Source of the DNA: Palsa-147 sp036513895
Lineage (GTDB): Bacteria; Acidobacteriota; Terriglobia; Acidiferrales; UBA7541
DNA: 64,000 nt
Direction of reading: 5' to 3'
Assembly (NCBI GenBank): GCA_036513895.1
Contig: DATBYF010000017.1
Coordinates: forward strand, 1 to 64,000
Under the pieces are notes generated by a model. It saw nothing but the letters and a program-made list of their open reading frames with translations. It was not told the DNA's origin and ran no database searches. Below are positions 25,705 through 35,559 of the stretch, in pieces (positions within the stretch are counted from its first letter, which is position 1; each line of letters begins with the position of its first letter). Made by a program: the position numbers and the translations under genes.

Positions 25705-27546
25705 TTGTCGTCTTCACGCCGCAAGTTTCTCGAGTCGCTCAGTCGTTCTGCCCTCGTATTGTCCTTCGAAAATATTTTGAGCTTCGCAAAGCCATCGCGC
25801 TGGCGAGAATTTGGCGCTGGTTTGGGGAACGGCAGCGAAGACGCGCAAGCCGCGCCCGCTCCCGGAAGCGATCTCGGCGTAAGTTTCGTCAATGTCGGGG
25901 TTGAATCGGGCCTGAATGCGAAGACGATGTACGGTGGCGAACACAAAAACAAATACCTGCTTGAGACCACGGGATGCGGCGTCGCCTTCTACGATTACGA
26001 CAACGATGGATGGCTCGACATTTTTTTAGTCAACGGCTGGCGCCTCGAAGGCTTTCCCGCCGGCCAGGAACCCACTTCTCATCTCTTCAAGAACAATCGC
26101 GACGGCACATTCACCGATGTAACTGCGAAGGCCGGACTAACGCATTCGGGCTGGGGCCAAGGTTGCTGCGTCGGCGATTACGATAACGACGGCAACGAAG
26201 ATCTCTTCGTCACCTACTTCGGCAAGAATGTCCTCTACCACAACAACGGCGACGGCACATTCAAGGACGCCACAGACAAGGCCGGCGTCGGCGGCAACGG
26301 CAAGCGCTGGAATACCGGCTGCGCATTCGTGGATTACGATCGCGACGGCCACCTCGATCTTTTCGTCGCCAATTACATTGATCTAGATCTCGCGACGGCG
26401 CCGGTGCCTGAGTCCGGCCCGTGCCTTTACAAAGGCGTGATGGTGGCGTGCGGCCCGCCGGGATTGAACGGCGGGAAAAATATCCTATTTCATAACAACG
26501 GTGACGGCACATTTACCGATGTCTCCGAGGCATCGGGAATTCTCCAAGCCAACGGTACCTACGGCCTTGGCGTCCTCACCGCAGATTTTGACAATGACGG
26601 CTGGCCCGACATCTATGTGGCCAACGACTCCACTGCCAGCGCCCTTTACCACAACAAAAAGAATGGAAAATTTGTGGATGTAGCTGTAGAGGCCGGATGC
26701 GCGCTAAGCCCGGACGGAAAACCTCAGGCGGGCATGGGCGTTTCAGCAGCGGACTACGATCTCGATGGAAATCTCGACATTGTGAAAACAAATTTCGCGG
26801 GAGACACCCCCTCGCTTTATCACAATCTAGGCGGCGGCAATTTCGAAGACACCACCTTCACAGCGGGGCTTGGGCTGTATACGCGCTTTCTTGGCTGGGG
26901 CTGCGGATTCTTCGATTTCGATAACGACGGCTGGCCTGACATTTTGGTTTGCAACGGCCACGTTTATCCCGAGGTCGAGCAACTGAAAACTGAAGCGGGC
27001 TACGCGCAACAGAAGTTGCTCTATCGCAATCTGCGCAACGGTCGATTCGAAGATGTCTCGCAGCGCGGCGGCCCTGGCATCACCGTTCCCTCGGCCTCCC
27101 GCGGCTGCGCTTTCGGCGATTTCGACAACGACGGCGACATCGATGTCGTCGTAAACACGGTGAACGACTTCCCGCAGCTACTTCGCTGTGATTCACGCAC
27201 GCAAAACAACTGGCTCAAAGTACGCACCATCGGCACAAAATCGAATCGCAGCGGCATCGGCGCCCGCCTTCGTTGCGTCACGCGTCTACCTGGCGAAACG
27301 AAAGACCACAGCCAAATTGACGAAGTCCGCAGCGGCGGCAGCTACATGTCGCAGAGTGATCTGCGCGTGCACTTCGGCCTCGGCAAAGCCGACAAAATCG
27401 CGCTGCTAGAAATTCACTGGCCAAGCGGCGTAGTAGACGCACTCAAAGATGTCTCGGCAAACCAGTTAATTTTCGTAAAAGAAGGCCAAGGCATCTTCCG
27501 AACGACGAAGTTCGATAAACCAAAACCATCTCCGTCATCGAAGTAG
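25705..27546 (+). CDS. CRTAC1-like ASPIC/UnbV exported protein
   Basis: 613 residues from TTG 25705 (AAGG ~10 bp upstream). The N-terminus SSSRRKFLESLSRSALVLSF is twin-arginine-like. At least eight FG-GAP/VCBS loops of the form DYDNDGWLDIFLVNG, NNRDGTFTDVTAKAGL and DYDRDGHLDLFVANY follow, then the ASPIC/UnbV domain (GSYMSQSDLRVHFGLGKADKIALLEIHWPSG). Ca-binding and an exported location are inferred from the repeats. It is divergent from the debranching gene and convergent with a close paralogue at 27661-29427 (both contain GTTLEGFPAG/GWRLEGFPAG and CVGDYDNDG), suggesting an inverted tandem duplication. Confidence 0.92.
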   Translation: MSSSRRKFLESLSRSALVLSFENILSFAKPSRWREFGAGLGNGSEDAQAAPAPGSDLGVSFVNVGVESGLNAKTMYGGEHKNKYLLETTGCGVAFYDYDNDGWLDIFLVNGWRLEGFPAGQEPTSHLFKNNRDGTFTDVTAKAGLTHSGWGQGCCVGDYDNDGNEDLFVTYFGKNVLYHNNGDGTFKDATDKAGVGGNGKRWNTGCAFVDYDRDGHLDLFVANYIDLDLATAPVPESGPCLYKGVMVACGPPGLNGGKNILFHNNGDGTFTDVSEASGILQANGTYGLGVLTADFDNDGWPDIYVANDSTASALYHNKKNGKFVDVAVEAGCALSPDGKPQAGMGVSAADYDLDGNLDIVKTNFAGDTPSLYHNLGGGNFEDTTFTAGLGLYTRFLGWGCGFFDFDNDGWPDILVCNGHVYPEVEQLKTEAGYAQQKLLYRNLRNGRFEDVSQRGGPGITVPSASRGCAFGDFDNDGDIDVVVNTVNDFPQLLRCDSRTQNNWLKVRTIGTKSNRSGIGARLRCVTRLPGETKDHSQIDEVRSGGSYMSQSDLRVHFGLGKADKIALLEIHWPSGVVDALKDVSANQLIFVKEGQGIFRTTKFDKPKPSPSSK

Positions 27547-27590
27547 GGAAATCACACAGTAGAATCCCGCCGCAGAACATCTTCGAAAGA

Positions 27591-27631
27591 CAAAAAAAAA
27601 ACTTCAGAGCCGGGAGGCCCCTGCCTCCCGG
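27591..27631 (-). terminator. Rho-independent terminator, minus strand
   Basis: A perfect 8-bp stem CCGGGAGG (27610-27617) with CCTCCCGG (27624-27631) and a 6-nt loop. On the minus strand it is followed by TCTGAAG and a run of T (the A-run at 27591-27601 on the plus strand). It sits 30 bp past the 27661 stop and probably also limits the convergent gene. Confidence 0.8.
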
Positions 27632-27660
27632 AATTACGTGCCAGACGAGCCACCGCGGGC

Positions 27661-29427
27661 CTAAGACTTCTTCATCGGCGCGCGCACTTCCTTGCCTGAC
27701 CCCTCTTTCAACGTGTGAATCGCGTCGACACCAAGCCCCTCAAATCGCTCGACCAACCCGCTAGGCCAACGAATCTGCACCCAATCAATTTTCGCCGCAG
27801 CTCCCAACCCAAAATGCACCCGCATATCATTATTCGAGATATAGCTCGAGCCGCTGCGCACCTCATCCACAAAATTCCGCGCACCAGCCTTCATCGTAAT
27901 CCGCGCGCCAATTCCATCGCGATTCGATTTCGTGCCCACTGTCCGAAACGCAATCCAATGATTCGCCGAGCGCGCCTGATTCACCAGCAAACTCGGTGAC
28001 GCATTCATATTGCTGATCACCGCGGATTGCCGCCCGTCATTCCACAAATCGCCGATAGCCAATCCCCTCGACGACATCGCCGTCGTGATCGCCTGCCCCG
28101 CGGTTTCCGAAATATCGCTGAAAGTGCCGTTGCCATTATTGTGGTAAAGAATCCGCGGCTCTTTAAAATTGCTGCCAAGATGCTGGCTATCTACCTCGGG
28201 ATAAACGTGTCCATTCACAAGCAATAAATCCGGCCAACCATCATTGTCGAAATCGAGAAACATCGTTCCCCAACCGAGATACTGCGTATGCAGCCCGAGT
28301 CCCGCGGCAACCGTCACGTCGTCAAACGTGCCGTCCCCGTTGTTACGGTAAAGGGTCGAAGTGTCGTCGGAAAAATTCGTCTTAAAAATGTCCAGCCGCC
28401 CGTCGCCATTGAAATCTCCAATCGTCGAACCCATCCCCGCCTGCTCGCGTCCATCCTCATTGAACGCCGCGCCCGAAATCACCGCGACATCCGTAAACGT
28501 GCCGTCGCGATTGTTGTGATAGAGAATGCTTGGCGTGCTATCGCATGCCACAAAAATATCCGGCCAACCGTCGTCGTCGTAATCAAAAGTTGAAACGCTG
28601 AAAGAATAGTGACCGTTCGTTTTGTCAATGTGCGCCTTCGACGTAACATCTTCAAACGTCCCGTCGCCGCGATTGTGATAGAGGATATTGTGCTTCCACG
28701 GCAAGCCGCGCGGCCCGCACATCACCGGCACGCCTTTCCAAACGCATGAAGGACGGTCGCCCGGCGCCGGCGCGCTCGCCAAATCAAAGTCCACGTAATT
28801 CGCAACCATGAGATCGAGATGTCCATCGCGGTCGTAATCCACGAACGCGCAACCCGTTCCCCAATCTTTCCCCGTGCCCGCGACGCCGGCCTTTTTGCTC
28901 ACATCTGTAAATGTTCCGTCTCCGTTGTTGTGGTAAAGAATATTTCTGCCGTAATAAGTCACGTAAAGATCGTCCCACCCGTCATTGTCGTAATCGCCCA
29001 CGCACACGCCCTGTCCCCATCCCGTCGCCGCTAGTCCGGCTTTCACCGTCACATCAGTAAAAGTGCCGTCGTGATTGTTGTGATAAAGATGATTCGTCGG
29101 CCCCTTGCCGGCAGGAAATCCTTCAAGCGTCGTCCCATTCACGATGAAAATGTCCGGCCAGCCGTCGTTGTCATAATCAAAGATCGCGACTCCGGTCCCC
29201 GTCGTCTCGATGATAAATTTTTTGGTGTCCACGCCTCCAAAAACATTTTTCATCGTGAGCCCGGCCTTTTCGCCGACATCCACGAAGTTCGCAAGTTGGC
29301 GGGAGTTGCTTTGAGCGTGCGAACCAAGGCCAAACGCAAGAGAAAGCAATAGAAATAAGGCGAGTTGAACTCGCGGACGTGAAAATCGTCGCGCGATCGC
29401 GATTAGGGAGATTGAGCCGCAAATCAT
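27661..29427 (-). CDS. CRTAC1-like ASPIC/UnbV exported protein
   Basis: 588 residues. The N-terminal signal segment is RVQLALFLLLSLAFGLGSHAQ (~19-39). VCBS/FG-GAP loops repeat through the whole chain (DYDNDGWPDIFIVNG, NNGDGTFTDVSKKAGV, DFNGDGRLDIFKTNF), and an ASPIC/UnbV C-terminus follows (GSSYISNNDMRVHFGLGAAAKIDWVQIRWPSGLVERF). It lies convergent to its paralogue at 25705, which it resembles along the whole length. Unlike that protein it uses an ordinary Sec-type signal rather than RR. The TPR protein gene at 29558 is divergent. Biochemical function of the family is unknown. Confidence 0.92.
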   Translation of the reverse strand: MICGSISLIAIARRFSRPRVQLALFLLLSLAFGLGSHAQSNSRQLANFVDVGEKAGLTMKNVFGGVDTKKFIIETTGTGVAIFDYDNDGWPDIFIVNGTTLEGFPAGKGPTNHLYHNNHDGTFTDVTVKAGLAATGWGQGVCVGDYDNDGWDDLYVTYYGRNILYHNNGDGTFTDVSKKAGVAGTGKDWGTGCAFVDYDRDGHLDLMVANYVDFDLASAPAPGDRPSCVWKGVPVMCGPRGLPWKHNILYHNRGDGTFEDVTSKAHIDKTNGHYSFSVSTFDYDDDGWPDIFVACDSTPSILYHNNRDGTFTDVAVISGAAFNEDGREQAGMGSTIGDFNGDGRLDIFKTNFSDDTSTLYRNNGDGTFDDVTVAAGLGLHTQYLGWGTMFLDFDNDGWPDLLLVNGHVYPEVDSQHLGSNFKEPRILYHNNGNGTFSDISETAGQAITTAMSSRGLAIGDLWNDGRQSAVISNMNASPSLLVNQARSANHWIAFRTVGTKSNRDGIGARITMKAGARNFVDEVRSGSSYISNNDMRVHFGLGAAAKIDWVQIRWPSGLVERFEGLGVDAIHTLKEGSGKEVRAPMKKS

Positions 29428-29557
29428 GAACGATGTTGCATACTAGGTTGGCCCTTCCGGGCGGTCAAGCAATTCGAAGACGTCCGATCGGTCACCTTAA
29501 TCGCACGCACTCGACCACGCCATTTCGCGAAATGATATTCTCTCCGAGATACGGCAT

Positions 29558-31378
29558 ATGAGTCATCGCAACGCATTTCTTTCGCATGTCCATGTTCGAA
29601 TCGGAACAGAGCTGAATTTTGCATTCGCGATATTCGCACTGGTCCTGCTCGCAATCACGAACGTCGCTGCGCGCGCGCAAAATAATTCCGCGCCGAAGAA
29701 CTCAACCGCAACCGCAGCCAGCTCTGAATTTGGAGCGGGACTGGCAGCGATCAAGCGTGGAGATTTGGAGTCCGCGCGCACAAGCTTCGAAAACGTAGTT
29801 CGTCTAGCCCCCACAAGTCCCGAAGGCTACAACTCCCTCGGCTGGGTCCTCCTCCAACTCGGTCAAATTGACCCTGCCATCGCCCATTTCCGAACGGCAC
29901 TCCGCATAAATTCCAAATTCGTCCAGGCCTACATCAATCTCGCTAACGCGCTTACGGCGAAGGGCGACCTCGACGGCGCAATAAAAGAGGCTCAAGTAGC
30001 AATTAAGCTCGCTCCCGAGGACTCCGAGACCCACCGCACGCTCGGCCGCGCTCTCAGCTTCCAGGGCAAAGTCGAAGACGCCATCGCCGAAATTCGCCGA
30101 GCCATCGAGTTAGATCCGCAGCGCGCCGAACTTCACGATGAGGTAGGCTCGCTTCTGGTGCAGCACGGCTCAATTGACGAGGCCAATCGAGAATTCACCG
30201 AAGCTTTGCGCTTAAATCCGAATTCCACCGATGCTCACTTTCATTTAGGTGTTCTGCGACTTGAGCAAAAATTGCTCCCAGAAGCGACCGCTGAATTGCA
30301 AACCGCCATCCACCTCGCTCCGGATGCGAGCCTGCCCCACTTCTACTTGGGCGAGGCCCTCAAGGCACAAAATAACGACGACGGGTCACTCAAGGAATAC
30401 GAGGAATCCGTGAAGTTGAACCCCAACTTCCCGCCGGCGCAAAAGCAGCTCGCGGTCGCGCTCCAGCACCACGGAGAGTCAGAAGAAGCCGCTGATGCAT
30501 TCCGCCAGGCCGCCAAGCTTCAGCCCGATAATCCTGATGCCCATAACGACCTCGGCTTGGCGCTGCTTCAGATTGGCCGCGCGGATGACGCCATACCTGA
30601 GTTCCAGGCCGCCATTCAGTTGCGCCCCAATGAGACGAATTACGTTGAAAATCTCGGCGTAGCCTATTTACAGAAAACAGAATTCGACTCCGCCATAGTT
30701 CAATTTCGAGCGGCGCTAAAAACGTCTCCTGACGATGTCACCTTACATTACAACTTGGGCCTGGCCCTCAAGCTCAAAGATCAGCTGTCAGATGCGATGG
30801 TCGAGTTTAAAAAGGCTGAAGAACTCGATCCGGGCCAACCCGACGTCCACTACACGCTCGGTATCACCCTCTGGCAACAAGGTGAATTTGATAAATCCGT
30901 GGACGAGCTCCGCGCCGCGGTCCGAGCCAAATCTGATTACGCCGAAGCCTATTACACGCTCGGCACAGTTCTGAAACAGCAAGGAAAACTACAAGATTCC
31001 GCCGCCGCACTGCGCGAGGCAATCCGTCTGCAACCAGATTTTGCCGGCGCGCACACCACGCTCGCTGCCGTTCTGCGGCAGCTAGGCGACACCGCGGGCG
31101 CAACAGCAGAAAGCAAGGCTGGCGCCGACATCTTCAAACAGCGCACAAATCTGCAGGCCGCTACTTTCGCCACAAACTCGGGACGTCGCCTGCTAACCGC
31201 CGGCGATATCGATGGTGCCATATCGCAATTTCACTCCGCGATTGACTCAGCTCCAACATACGCCCCGGCGCACTACCAGCTTGGGCTAGCGCTCGATCGA
31301 AAAGGAGATCACGGCGCAGCAAAAAAAGAATTTCAGCGCGCGGCCGAGTTGGATACGAGGCTAACCCCGCCTCGCTAA
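29558..31378 (+). CDS. exported TPR-repeat protein
   Basis: 606 residues with a signal peptide (hydrophobic FAIFALVLLAITNVAARAQ, residues ~22-40) and then about 15 consecutive 34-residue TPR units. The consensus A/G at positions 8/20 and P at 32 is visible, for example YNSLGWVLLQLGQIDPAIAHFRTALRINS. TPR superhelices bind other proteins, so this is probably a periplasmic scaffold. It is divergent from the ASPIC/UnbV gene at 27661, and such TPR/ASPIC pairs recur in acidobacterial genomes; a physical partnership is inference. The N-terminal start at ATG 29558 is the only one giving a complete signal. Confidence 0.9.
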   Translation: MSHRNAFLSHVHVRIGTELNFAFAIFALVLLAITNVAARAQNNSAPKNSTATAASSEFGAGLAAIKRGDLESARTSFENVVRLAPTSPEGYNSLGWVLLQLGQIDPAIAHFRTALRINSKFVQAYINLANALTAKGDLDGAIKEAQVAIKLAPEDSETHRTLGRALSFQGKVEDAIAEIRRAIELDPQRAELHDEVGSLLVQHGSIDEANREFTEALRLNPNSTDAHFHLGVLRLEQKLLPEATAELQTAIHLAPDASLPHFYLGEALKAQNNDDGSLKEYEESVKLNPNFPPAQKQLAVALQHHGESEEAADAFRQAAKLQPDNPDAHNDLGLALLQIGRADDAIPEFQAAIQLRPNETNYVENLGVAYLQKTEFDSAIVQFRAALKTSPDDVTLHYNLGLALKLKDQLSDAMVEFKKAEELDPGQPDVHYTLGITLWQQGEFDKSVDELRAAVRAKSDYAEAYYTLGTVLKQQGKLQDSAAALREAIRLQPDFAGAHTTLAAVLRQLGDTAGATAESKAGADIFKQRTNLQAATFATNSGRRLLTAGDIDGAISQFHSAIDSAPTYAPAHYQLGLALDRKGDHGAAKKEFQRAAELDTRLTPPR

Positions 31379-31811
31379 CCGAAAATCGAAAACGCGAACG
31401 GCCTGCAGCCCGAAGTTTATGTAGCCTACCTCTCCGATCATCTATCATATTCCATAGATTTTTTTGATAGGACTTTCTAGTTTTTCATATATCAAAAGGC
31501 ATGCCATTTCTATAGGAGCATTAGAATCAGCAACTTATCGGAATACAGATTTTGGTAACTAAAGTGCACTGGGTCTAGCCAGGTAGTATCTTTGTACTAG
31601 GGGTTTGTGCTTTCTCGGGGGTCCTAGGCTTGGAACGCATACATGGCTGCTCTTGCTTGGCCGCGACTCAGGGGGAGTCGCAGCTTTGCATAGCCACCGA
31701 TCAACCTTCCCTTTTACTCGTCATTAAAAATTCCGATAGAGCTGCTCTCACACTTAGGCGAGCATACACATTTTGATCTCAAGCTCCCGACCAGACTTGC
31801 GGAGGCATGCA
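31379..31811 (+). promoter_or_regulatory. AT-rich leader region upstream of the TonB receptor
   Basis: 433 bp without a coding frame. The first half (31440-31560) is markedly AT-rich for this genome. A stem GCGACTC/GAGTCGC (31663-31669 with 31675-31681, loop AGGGG) lies ~130 bp before the ATG, so a structured 5' leader is possible. I do not recognise a known riboswitch. Confidence 0.3.
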
Positions 31812-34800
31812 ATGAAGCATGCAACAATGTTGCGATTCGTGATCGGCATCTCACTTGCGGTTTGCGTGTTCAGCGTATGGACGCCGGCTGCGTCGGCGCA
31901 AGCCGTCTACGGCAGCGTTTTCGGCACGCTAACAGACTCTCAAGGAGCGGCGGTAGCGGGAGCCAAGGTCACGATTACCTCCACGACTAAGGGCACGTCC
32001 GACACTACGACCACGAACGAAACCGGCAATTACACCGTGACCCACTTGATTCCCGACACATATAACCTCAAGGCCGAAGCGACGGGTTTTAAGTCAATCG
32101 ACATCCCCAACATTCCTGTGTCCGCTGACGTTAGCGTTCGCGCCGATGGCGTGTTCGTCGTCGGCGCCGTCACTCAGACGGTCGAGGTTACCTCCGAGGC
32201 TCCGCAGCTAAAAACGGACCGCGCCGATGTGGCAACCGAATTCACCGAAAATCAGATCGAAAACCTCCCCGTTTTCGACCGAAACTTCACATCATTTGAG
32301 CTTCTAGCTCCCGGCGCGCAGAAGCTTATCGGCTGGAGCCACGCCGCAACTGAAAATCCGCAGGGCGGTCAGCAAATCTTCGTGGATGGTCAGCACTTTA
32401 GCGGCACTGCGTTCGAGCTTGACGGCACCGATAACCAGGACCCTATTCTCGGAATTATCGTGATCAATCCTAATCTCGACGCCATCACGGAAGCCAAGGT
32501 GACGCTTCAGAATTATGACGCGGAATTTGGCAAGGCCATCGGCGGGGTGGTTACCGCACAGACGAAATCTGGCGGCAACGACATACACGGCAGCGCTTTC
32601 TGGTTCCGCCGCACGGACTGGTCTGAGGCCCGCGACCCGTTCTCGCAATCTGCGGTCAATCCCATCACTGGTTTGGCCATTCCAGCGTCTCGCTGGAATC
32701 AATTCGGCGGTTCCGTCGGCGGCCCAATCATTAAGGACAAGTTCTTTTTCTTCGGCGATTACCAAGGCACTCGCCAGGCGACCGGTATTACTAACATTTT
32801 GACCGTGCCGACGACTGAAGTGGTTTCCACCTGCACTCAGGCGCCGAGTCCGACTGCGTTCTGCGATCTGAGCCAGTATCTCGGTCAGGAATTTGGTGGA
32901 GGACAGGCTTACGATCCGACTTCCAGCATGGCGCTTGATGGTAGCGGACGCACGGCGTTCCCCAATAACCAGATCCCGACGAGTATGCTCTCTCCCCAAG
33001 CCGTGGCCCTTTTGAAGAATTTCCCCGCGCCGACCAACGGGGCCCTCATCAATAACTACATCTTCTCCGGTTCGGGTCCCTTCAAGCAGAATGCTTTCGA
33101 CGCACGTCTGGATTATCAGGTAACACCTTCAATACACGCCTTTGGCCGGTTCAGTTTTGACTGGTTCAATCTCACCGGGGCTCCTGCGTATGGTGCGGCA
33201 CTCGGCGGCACTGGCGACGGCATCGGTGGTTTGGCAGGCGGTTCCTCGATTCACAACTATAGTTTGGCAACTGGCTTCGACAAGGTCATCAGCTCCAGTT
33301 TGCTGACGGACTTCCGTTTCGGATATTTCCAATACAATCCCAGCGCCTTCAAACCCGATCAAAACGCCACGCCCGATTCGCCCTCGGGCTACAACATTCC
33401 AGGCACCAACATTCCTGGAAATCCTTTCACAAACGGTCTCCCCGGCTTTTATTTTGACAGTTTGTCATCCAGCAGTAGCGCTGCAAGCTGCGGCGAGGGC
33501 TCCACTGGGCCGTGTTTTTCCTTCGGCGATGGTCTTGGCGTGACGCGTTGCAATTGCCCGCTGTATGAAGATGAACACCAATTCCAGTTCGTCAACAATT
33601 GGACAAAAATTATTGGAAACCATCAATTCAAGTTTGGGGCCGACATCCGTTACGCCACGAATTTACGCGTCCCGAGCGATCAGAACCGCACTGGAGAATT
33701 TCACTTCACGCGGTTGGGCACGTCGGACGGCGGCAACGGTGGTCTCGACTTGGCAACATTCCTCCTCGGTGACGTCAGCAACTTTGACCGTTACGTCAGC
33801 ACGAGTATTGATGCCGCAGAGCGTCAGAAGCGCTTCTTCTTCTATGCTCAGGACACCTTCCGCGTCACCTCTAAGTTGACTGTCAATTACGGGCTGCGAT
33901 GGGAAGACTACAGTCCCGAGTCCGTCAATGCCAAGGGCAACGGCGGATTTGCGAATCTGCAGCAGGGTATTATTCGTGTTGCTGGCTATGGGCCCTACGG
34001 TCTCAATGGCAACATCGATGCTTCTTGGGATGCGTTCGCGCCTCGTCTCGGAATCGCCTACCAAATCAGGCCCAAAACAGTCATCAGGATGGGCTACGGC
34101 CGCAGTTTCGACATGGGCGTCTTCGGTTCGAACTTTGGCCACGCTGTCACACAGACTCTGCCGGTGCTCGCCTCTCAAACGGGTTTCGACTACACCAGCG
34201 GCAATTATCCGTCAACGGTTTCGCCAAACGTTTATCCAGCTTTCACGCTGTCTCAGGGACCTCCAGCATTTGTGTTCCCAGCGGTTCCGTCAGACGGTCA
34301 GCTGCCGTTGGCCGGTACGAACCCCAATGCTCCGGCCGTTCCGAGAATTCGTCCCACGTACCAACGTCTGCCCACCTTGGACGCTTGGAACGCCACGGTT
34401 CAGCATCAGTTGACCAACACGATGACAATTGAAGCTGCGTACGTAGGAAACAAGTCAACCCACGGGTTCGTTGGCACTAGCTCTACTTACAACGTCAATC
34501 CCGTGTTTATCGGCGGAGGAACGAGCTTTAATGACTCGTTCTCCCCGTTTGTTCCTCCAAATCAACGGAGGCCCTTCCATGACGCGTTTACGACTGTTTA
34601 TAACGGCGTCCCTATCACATGTTGCGACATCGATTTGACCAATTACTTCGGAAACGATGCCAGCAGCAAGTTCAACGCTCTAGAACTCAAGTTGGACAAA
34701 CGCTTCTCTCATGGTCTCCAAGTGCTCTCCCATTACACTTACGCCCACGCTGAGCAATACGATAGCGGCAACGAGTACGTGTTCGCTCCCCATTTGGCGT

Positions 34801-35474
34801 ACGGGCCAAATAATCAGGTTCGCAACCACGTTTGGGTTGCCAACGTGACCTATGAAATTCCAGTTGGGCGCGGCAGACGGTATGCTTCAAATATAAATAG
34901 GCTCGAAGATTATGCGATCGGGGGCTGGCAGATTACGGGCTCTACCAATTGGAGCGGAGGCTTGCCTTGGACTGCCAATTACGCTGAGTGCGGCGAGGAC
35001 CAGGACAGCGGTATCTGCCGTCCGAACTTGGCCGGTGGTTCATTCCCACTTGGCGCGCACCGATTAGCTAACGGCGATTACTCTTGGTTTACGCCCGTAA
35101 GCGCTCTCGAGTTTCCGGCAAGCGATATTTCGCCAATGATTGACACCTGCACTCTCGCGAGGCCTGTTTCCGGTCCGTTCTCGCGCCCGGCCTGCGGCAC
35201 CATCGGCAATGCCGGCTACGACACATTCCGGGGGCCTCATTATTTCGGCGCTGACGCTTCACTGTTCAAAAACTTCAGCATCACCGAACGGGTCAAAGGC
35301 CAATTCCGCGTAGATGCGTACAACGTATTCAACCACAAGGTGTTGGGCTTTGACTCCAACGAAGGCGATACCTGCATTGACTGTAGCCAGAATAGCGGTG
35401 CGGGCGAAATCACGAACATCGAAGGCGATACGATGATGCGCCAAATCGAGTTCGCGGTTCGGTTCACCTTCTAA
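31812..35474 (+). CDS. TonB-dependent receptor, Oar-like, with carboxypeptidase-regulatory domain
   Basis: 1220 residues from ATG 31812, preceded by GGAGG (31801-31805). Signal peptide: LRFVIGISLAVCVFSVWTPAASAQ. A carboxypeptidase-regulatory-like domain follows (~30-110: GTLTDSQGAAVAGAKVTITS), then the TonB plug (~120-260: NLPVFDRNFTSFELLAPG, FVDGQHFSGTAFELDGTDNQ) and a large outer-membrane beta-barrel ending in the typical terminal strand MMRQIEFAVRFTF with a final Phe. These Oar/SusC-like receptors are expanded in acidobacteria and probably import oligosaccharides or other large solutes at the outer membrane. A strong terminator follows. No SusD partner is adjacent. Confidence 0.94.
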   Translation: MKHATMLRFVIGISLAVCVFSVWTPAASAQAVYGSVFGTLTDSQGAAVAGAKVTITSTTKGTSDTTTTNETGNYTVTHLIPDTYNLKAEATGFKSIDIPNIPVSADVSVRADGVFVVGAVTQTVEVTSEAPQLKTDRADVATEFTENQIENLPVFDRNFTSFELLAPGAQKLIGWSHAATENPQGGQQIFVDGQHFSGTAFELDGTDNQDPILGIIVINPNLDAITEAKVTLQNYDAEFGKAIGGVVTAQTKSGGNDIHGSAFWFRRTDWSEARDPFSQSAVNPITGLAIPASRWNQFGGSVGGPIIKDKFFFFGDYQGTRQATGITNILTVPTTEVVSTCTQAPSPTAFCDLSQYLGQEFGGGQAYDPTSSMALDGSGRTAFPNNQIPTSMLSPQAVALLKNFPAPTNGALINNYIFSGSGPFKQNAFDARLDYQVTPSIHAFGRFSFDWFNLTGAPAYGAALGGTGDGIGGLAGGSSIHNYSLATGFDKVISSSLLTDFRFGYFQYNPSAFKPDQNATPDSPSGYNIPGTNIPGNPFTNGLPGFYFDSLSSSSSAASCGEGSTGPCFSFGDGLGVTRCNCPLYEDEHQFQFVNNWTKIIGNHQFKFGADIRYATNLRVPSDQNRTGEFHFTRLGTSDGGNGGLDLATFLLGDVSNFDRYVSTSIDAAERQKRFFFYAQDTFRVTSKLTVNYGLRWEDYSPESVNAKGNGGFANLQQGIIRVAGYGPYGLNGNIDASWDAFAPRLGIAYQIRPKTVIRMGYGRSFDMGVFGSNFGHAVTQTLPVLASQTGFDYTSGNYPSTVSPNVYPAFTLSQGPPAFVFPAVPSDGQLPLAGTNPNAPAVPRIRPTYQRLPTLDAWNATVQHQLTNTMTIEAAYVGNKSTHGFVGTSSTYNVNPVFIGGGTSFNDSFSPFVPPNQRRPFHDAFTTVYNGVPITCCDIDLTNYFGNDASSKFNALELKLDKRFSHGLQVLSHYTYAHAEQYDSGNEYVFAPHLAYGPNNQVRNHVWVANVTYEIPVGRGRRYASNINRLEDYAIGGWQITGSTNWSGGLPWTANYAECGEDQDSGICRPNLAGGSFPLGAHRLANGDYSWFTPVSALEFPASDISPMIDTCTLARPVSGPFSRPACGTIGNAGYDTFRGPHYFGADASLFKNFSITERVKGQFRVDAYNVFNHKVLGFDSNEGDTCIDCSQNSGAGEITNIEGDTMMRQIEFAVRFTF

Positions 35475-35497
35475 CGCAGATTTCGGTTTCAATTCGG

Positions 35498-35527
35498 CGG
35501 GGAGCTCTCACGAGCTCCCCGTTTTTT
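35498..35527 (+). terminator. Rho-independent terminator after the TonB receptor
   Basis: A 10-bp stem (35498-35507 CGGGGAGCTC with 35512-35521) and TCAC loop are followed by TTTTTTG. It starts 24 bp after the stop codon at 35474. Confidence 0.92.
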
Positions 35528-35559
35528 GTTTGGCCCGCTTCAGGTAGACTCCAACAAGA

